NCBI GenBank assembly: GCA_028280225.1
Contig: JANQMF010000200.1
Location: 1-37,228 of the forward strand
Source: Pseudomonadales bacterium
GTDB taxonomy: Bacteria > Pseudomonadota > Gammaproteobacteria > Pseudomonadales > Azotimanducaceae
Reading direction: 5' to 3'
DNA length: 37,228 nucleotides
The notes beneath the pieces are model-generated. The model searched no databases and was not told the origin of the DNA. It saw only the letters and a program-made list of their open reading frames with translations. Below, piece after piece: positions 33,907 to 37,228 of the stretch. The translations under genes were made by a program, and so were the position numbers. Positions within the stretch are counted from its first letter, which is position 1; the number at the start of each line of letters is the position of its first letter.

Positions 33907-35370
33907 ATGGTGTCACGTATACCCGGCAGAGCTGGGCTGAGCAAAAGCCGGCGCTTCAACCAACGCTGCTTGCAACCCCCCTTGGGCACGGTGCTGGCGG
34001 TCTTGCTGGGTCTGTGTCTGAGCCAACCGGGCTGGGCAGAGTATGACCTTGCCATCACCAATGTCACGGTGATCGGTACTCATACCGCATCAGCCAGGGC
34101 AGTGCCCAACCAGACGGTATACATCAGTGGGGAGCGTATTGCGGCGGTCCGGGAGTCTGCGGCGGATTCGGTAAACGCCGGGACGGTTATTGACGGCAAG
34201 AACCGCTTTCTTATTCCCGGGCTGTGGGATATGCATGTCCATGTGGTCTACGAACCCCGGCTGACCTCGCGGATGGCGGATCTTTTTCTGGACCATGGCA
34301 TCACCAGCGTTCGCGATACAGGTGGCCTGTTGGCCCAATTGTTGCCGGAAATACAGAAGTGGCGTGCCCCGCAGACCGTGGCGCCATCCATCTATTTCAG
34401 TGGCCCGCTGCTGGACGGTGCCTTGGTGGTTTACGACGGTGATGCCCGGCCGGCTATAGGGCGCGCCAATCCCACCGTGCGAAGCGCGGCGGCCAGCGTT
34501 AAGACACTGGTTAAGGCCGGGGTGGACTTTATAAAAATATATGAATTGGTTTCGCCGGATGTATTTGCCGTGCTCGTTCAGGCGGCAAACGAACATAAAT
34601 TGCCCATCGCCGCCCATGTTCCGTTGGCGCTTGCCGCTGATCAGGCCGGGGCCAAGGTTAACTCCATGGAGCACTTGCGCAACGTGGAATTGGCCTGTGC
34701 TGATGACGCGGACGCCCTGCTGACAGCACGGCGCCGCCTGCTTGCCGCACCTGAACAGGCCACCGGCCATGCGCTGCGGGCCGGTCTGCATGCCGCATTC
34801 AGACCTCGGGCCCTGGCCACTGCGGATGTACAATCCAGCCGCTGTCAAAAAGTCATCAGCGCGCTGGCACAGACCATACAGGTGCCGACGCTGAGATTGA
34901 ACACCATCAGTCAATATCCACCGGTGGCTAGAGCAGACTGGGGGCAACAACTGAATCAGCTGCCCCGGGAATTGGCCCTGTCCTGGCAGCAAACCGCCAA
35001 CAGCTTTGTTGGCAGGGCCACACCGGATCAAATCAAAATGGCCCAATGGAGTATGGATCTGGTGACACAGATGCACCGGCAAGGCGTACCCATTGGGGCG
35101 GGCACGGATACACCCATTGGACAGGCCATCCCCGGTTACAGTTTACACACCGAACTGGAGCGATTAGTGGCTGCGGGCTTAAGTCCGGGCGCAGCTTTAC
35201 ATTCAGCGACGGTGATCCCCGCGCAGTTTTTTGGATTGCAGCACCAGCAGGGGAGTATTACTGAGGGACATGTGGCGGATCTGGTGTTGTTGGACAAAAA
35301 TCCGCTTGCCGATATTAAAAATTCACGTTCAATTGTAGCCGTGATATCCAGGGGGCAACGGGTGCGTTAG
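33907..35370 (+). CDS. Exported amidohydrolase family metal-dependent hydrolase
   Basis: A 487-residue amidohydrolase with a signal peptide (LGTVLAVLLGLCLSQPGWA). The ATG at 33907 follows GGGAG; the frame is open to 33868 but lacks a better site. Metal ligands: H110-x-H112 (DMHVHV), candidate carboxylated lysine K210 (FIKIYE), H237 (AAHVPL), H256 (MEHLRN) and D401 (GAGTDTP). The prolidase/imidazolonepropionase-like branch acts on amide, lactam or lactone bonds of small substrates in the periplasm. It lies 35 bp after the lactonase-like gene, same direction. Its stop overlaps the stop of the MFS gene on the other strand by 4 nt. Confidence 0.9.
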   Translation: MVSRIPGRAGLSKSRRFNQRCLQPPLGTVLAVLLGLCLSQPGWAEYDLAITNVTVIGTHTASARAVPNQTVYISGERIAAVRESAADSVNAGTVIDGKNRFLIPGLWDMHVHVVYEPRLTSRMADLFLDHGITSVRDTGGLLAQLLPEIQKWRAPQTVAPSIYFSGPLLDGALVVYDGDARPAIGRANPTVRSAAASVKTLVKAGVDFIKIYELVSPDVFAVLVQAANEHKLPIAAHVPLALAADQAGAKVNSMEHLRNVELACADDADALLTARRRLLAAPEQATGHALRAGLHAAFRPRALATADVQSSRCQKVISALAQTIQVPTLRLNTISQYPPVARADWGQQLNQLPRELALSWQQTANSFVGRATPDQIKMAQWSMDLVTQMHRQGVPIGAGTDTPIGQAIPGYSLHTELERLVAAGLSPGAALHSATVIPAQFFGLQHQQGSITEGHVADLVLLDKNPLADIKNSRSIVAVISRGQRVR

Positions 35371-36812
35371 GCTGCCGGCGACTCACCGTCCGCAAGGCGA
35401 CGGGCCTGGATACCGGCCTGTATTTCAGCGTAGCGTTGGTGATCAATGCGGTAGCGCAGGTAAAACAGCACACCGGTGATGGATAGCAGGCTGGTTGCCG
35501 GCCCCTCCATAAAACCCAGCCACCACAGCACGTTGTCGGGTACGGTGCCGATTTCCGCCCCCCTTGGAAAGGCGATAACATCCAGGGCCACACCGCCGAC
35601 GATGGCGCCCAGGGCGCTGGTTACCTTGTTAGCAAAGGAGCGTGAGGCATAGATCACCCCCTCGCGGCGGATACCTGTTTCCAATTCAACCTCGTCCGAG
35701 ATATCCGCAAACATGGAATTGAAGCTGGCAAAAATCACCGGCAAACAAATACCCTGTACCAGATACCGCATGAAGTAGATCCAGAAAATCCAGGGTGAGC
35801 CATTCTCGGGAAACCAGGATACATCCAACAGGCGCATGACCAGAGCCGCGTTGGCGTTAACGACGACAATAACAGCCGGTACCACCAGGGCCATGCGTTT
35901 ATCCAAACGATGGGTGATCCAGGGAGCCAGCGGCAGGCCTATCCACAAACCCAACAGGGTCCCCAGGGAGATCAGGCCAAGTTGCTCGGTGGGGATACCC
36001 CAGAAGTGCACGCCCATAAAGGGGCTCATCACCGCTTCCACGGCGATGGCAAAGGTTGTCAGCAACATGCCGAACAGGATAAGGCGGTACGACCGATTCC
36101 GGAACACCGCTTTAAAATCCTCAGCCACGTTGGCCACGGATAGGGTATTGGATTTCCGGTCCGGCTGCATAAAGGGGATTTCCTTGCGGGTGCCGAAGCA
36201 GCAGATCATGATGGCGGCAAACATCACAAAGGAGAAGAACTCGGCAAAGGGGGTATAACGGTCCGGATTCAGGGTGCCCGGATTAAACACCTCGGTTGTG
36301 GGAAAGAAATACCGGTATCCCACAAAGGAGACCGCCGCCATGGCGGTGATGGAAAAAACCGTACTGAAGGCAAACAGGGTTGAACGCTGGTGATAGTCCT
36401 GGGTCAGTTCCGCGCCCAGGGCTAAGTGGGGGACGTAGTAAAAAGTTAAGCTGCCCCGCACCAGGATGGCAAAACAGGTCATCCAAATGAAATAACTGAA
36501 TTCCTGCATCCCTTCCGGGGGAGAAAACAGTGCAATGAAAGCTATGGCCAGCGGAAAGACCGAAACAAACATAAAGGGGTGACGGCGTCCCCACCGGCTC
36601 CGGGTTCGATCGCTGAGCACCCCGGCCACCGGATCCGAGATCGCATCAAAGACCAGGGCAATACCCAGGGCAAGTCCGGCCAGGGATCCGGAAATGCCGA
36701 TGACCTGTTGATAATAAAATAACAAAAAGACGTTAAAAGCCTGATTTTTAACACCTTCTGCAACTTGTCCGATGCCAAAAGCAAACATCGTTGGCATCGA
36801 CAGTTTACGCAT
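35367..36812 (-). CDS. MFS transporter, GPH (MelB-like) cation symporter family
   Basis: A protein of about 481 residues starting at the ATG at 36812 (MRKLSMPTMFAFGIGQVAEG), the family-typical N-terminus; a TTG frame extends to 36911 without a known start signal. Twelve hydrophobic segments are present; DAISDPVAGVLSDRTRSRWGRRHPFM is the conserved loop 2-3 region of MelB-type symporters (shown as DAISDPVAG and RSRWGRRHP). Members couple cation entry to uptake of sugars or other polar compounds. It is convergent with the amidohydrolase gene and divergent from the truncated hydrolase gene at 37017. The ribosome site at the chosen start is weak, so the start is uncertain. Confidence 0.88.
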   Translation of the reverse strand: MRKLSMPTMFAFGIGQVAEGVKNQAFNVFLLFYYQQVIGISGSLAGLALGIALVFDAISDPVAGVLSDRTRSRWGRRHPFMFVSVFPLAIAFIALFSPPEGMQEFSYFIWMTCFAILVRGSLTFYYVPHLALGAELTQDYHQRSTLFAFSTVFSITAMAAVSFVGYRYFFPTTEVFNPGTLNPDRYTPFAEFFSFVMFAAIMICCFGTRKEIPFMQPDRKSNTLSVANVAEDFKAVFRNRSYRLILFGMLLTTFAIAVEAVMSPFMGVHFWGIPTEQLGLISLGTLLGLWIGLPLAPWITHRLDKRMALVVPAVIVVVNANAALVMRLLDVSWFPENGSPWIFWIYFMRYLVQGICLPVIFASFNSMFADISDEVELETGIRREGVIYASRSFANKVTSALGAIVGGVALDVIAFPRGAEIGTVPDNVLWWLGFMEGPATSLLSITGVLFYLRYRIDHQRYAEIQAGIQARRLADGESPAA

Positions 36813-37016
36813 GAACAACAGCCGGTTGGGGGCTAAACAGGTTTGTCGACGGCAAGCCAGGGTCCAGCGGTGGTGGACCAAAGACCTTGCCAGGTTGACC
36901 GGAAAGGTCAAGGGCCAAATTGTTTGCTGAAGTCAGTTGAGGAACAAAAGTCTGTCCTGCAATATGTGGTTCCTGGTGGGTGGGCTCACCTGAGGCGGAC
37001 GGGAGGAGGCACCGTG

Positions 37017-37228
37017 ATGACACAGGCAGATATAGTCATTCGTAACGCGCGAATTGTTGATGGTACCGGGGCACCCGAGCAGCCGGGAGATGTTGCGGTA
37101 AAGGATGGGCGCATTATTGCGGTAGGGCACCCGACAGATCGGCCGGCCGGCCGATCTCGAACAACCGGTAACCGTCGGCGGGCCACCCGATGGAATCGAG
37201 CAGGGCGTCCTCGTCCCGACGAGAATAG
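37017..37228 (+). CDS. N-terminal piece of an amidohydrolase / D-aminoacylase-like gene (disrupted at window end)
   Basis: An ATG with GGAGG upstream begins (M)TQADIVIRNARIVDGTGA...VAVKDGRIIAVG, the usual first strands of D-aminoacylase-type amidohydrolases. After about 37128 the translation becomes Arg-rich (RPAGRSRTTGNRRRATR) and unlike the family, while the other strand becomes protein-like. The frame stays open to the edge, but only the first ~37 codons look genuine. Confidence 0.6.
   Translation, partial: MTQADIVIRNARIVDGTGAPEQPGDVAVKDGRIIAVGHPTDRPAGRSRTTGNRRRATRWNRAGRPRPDEN
37114..37227 (-). CDS. Foreign-looking coding fragment at window edge
   Basis: Read leftwards from the edge, the minus strand gives a GC-rich, protein-like run: SRRDEDALLDSIGWP followed by ADGYRLFEIGRPADLSG, with a stop at 37114-37116. 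The codon third positions are much richer in G/C than the neighbours. The pattern recalls actinobacterial proteins, but I cannot name the family. It probably belongs to another molecule joined here. Confidence 0.4.
   Translation of the reverse strand, partial: YSRRDEDALLDSIGWPADGYRLFEIGRPADLSGALPQ
37135..37156. repeat. Perfect 22-bp GC-rich palindrome at the suspected junction
   Basis: Beginning AGATCGGCCGG and ending CCGGCCGATCT, this perfect inverted repeat sits where the amidohydrolase reading frame loses sense. It may be a natural restriction-like motif, or mark the point where two sequences were joined. Confidence 0.5.

Noticed and set aside
34090-35082. 330-codon open frame on the minus strand
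   Set aside because: Antisense shadow of the amidohydrolase; its residues are Gln/His/Arg-rich and show no family motif.
37135-37141. AGATCGG as the start of an Illumina adapter
   Set aside because: Only seven bases match and the next bases do not continue as adapter; the sequence is better described as part of a longer palindrome.

Overview
The window looks like a chromosomal stretch of a heterotrophic, probably marine gammaproteobacterium (Cellvibrionales-like). I infer this from the mix of gene families: a large TonB-dependent receptor, a TorF-type porin, a Spinster-type MFS exporter, acyl-CoA enzymes, a P450, a Rieske oxygenase and GSTs. It also fits the mid-50s GC coding style and sigma-54/NtrC-type promoters. 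No rRNA, tRNA, CRISPR array, phage or insertion sequence was seen.

Layout. 1-5.7 kb: a truncated Rieske oxygenase, a split-barrel flavin protein, a TonB-dependent receptor, an MGMT-like small protein and a TetR regulator. 5.7-12.4 kb: a TetR-controlled desaturase unit with two visible operators, an MFS transporter, an acyl-CoA synthetase, an acyl-CoA dehydrogenase and a long GST. 12.4-22.0 kb: a seven-gene leftward operon (substrate-binding protein, permease, ATPase, two DUF1989 proteins, biotin-dependent urea/guanidine carboxylase, allophanate hydrolase) with mostly overlapping genes and a guanidine-I (ykkC) riboswitch in its leader. 22.0-26.95 kb: a TorF-type porin, then an unusual amino-acid ABC transporter (duplicated, permuted binding domains fused to the permease, plus an ATPase with an extra C-terminal domain). 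27-37 kb: P450, aldehyde dehydrogenase, SDR, GST, AhpD-like protein, DUF1330 protein, metallo-beta-lactamase lactonase, secreted amidohydrolase and an MFS symporter, consistent with catabolism of lipophilic compounds or xenobiotics. The last ~100 bases look like foreign sequence joined to the start of another amidohydrolase.

The most notable region is 22.05-22.52 kb. A guanidine-I aptamer, two divergent -24/-12 promoters and a pair of NtrC-like sites 31 bp apart lie between the guanidine operon and the porin. The sites are placed to serve both promoters. The likely reading is a nitrogen-scavenging module in which NtrC signals nitrogen need, the riboswitch signals guanidine, and a porin is co-expressed. 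In the enzyme part, guanidine would be taken up by the ABC system, carboxylated by the biotin enzyme, deiminated to allophanate by the DUF1989 pair, and split to ammonia and CO2 by AtzF. The enzyme chain follows published work on this gene set; the promoter logic is my inference from sequence.
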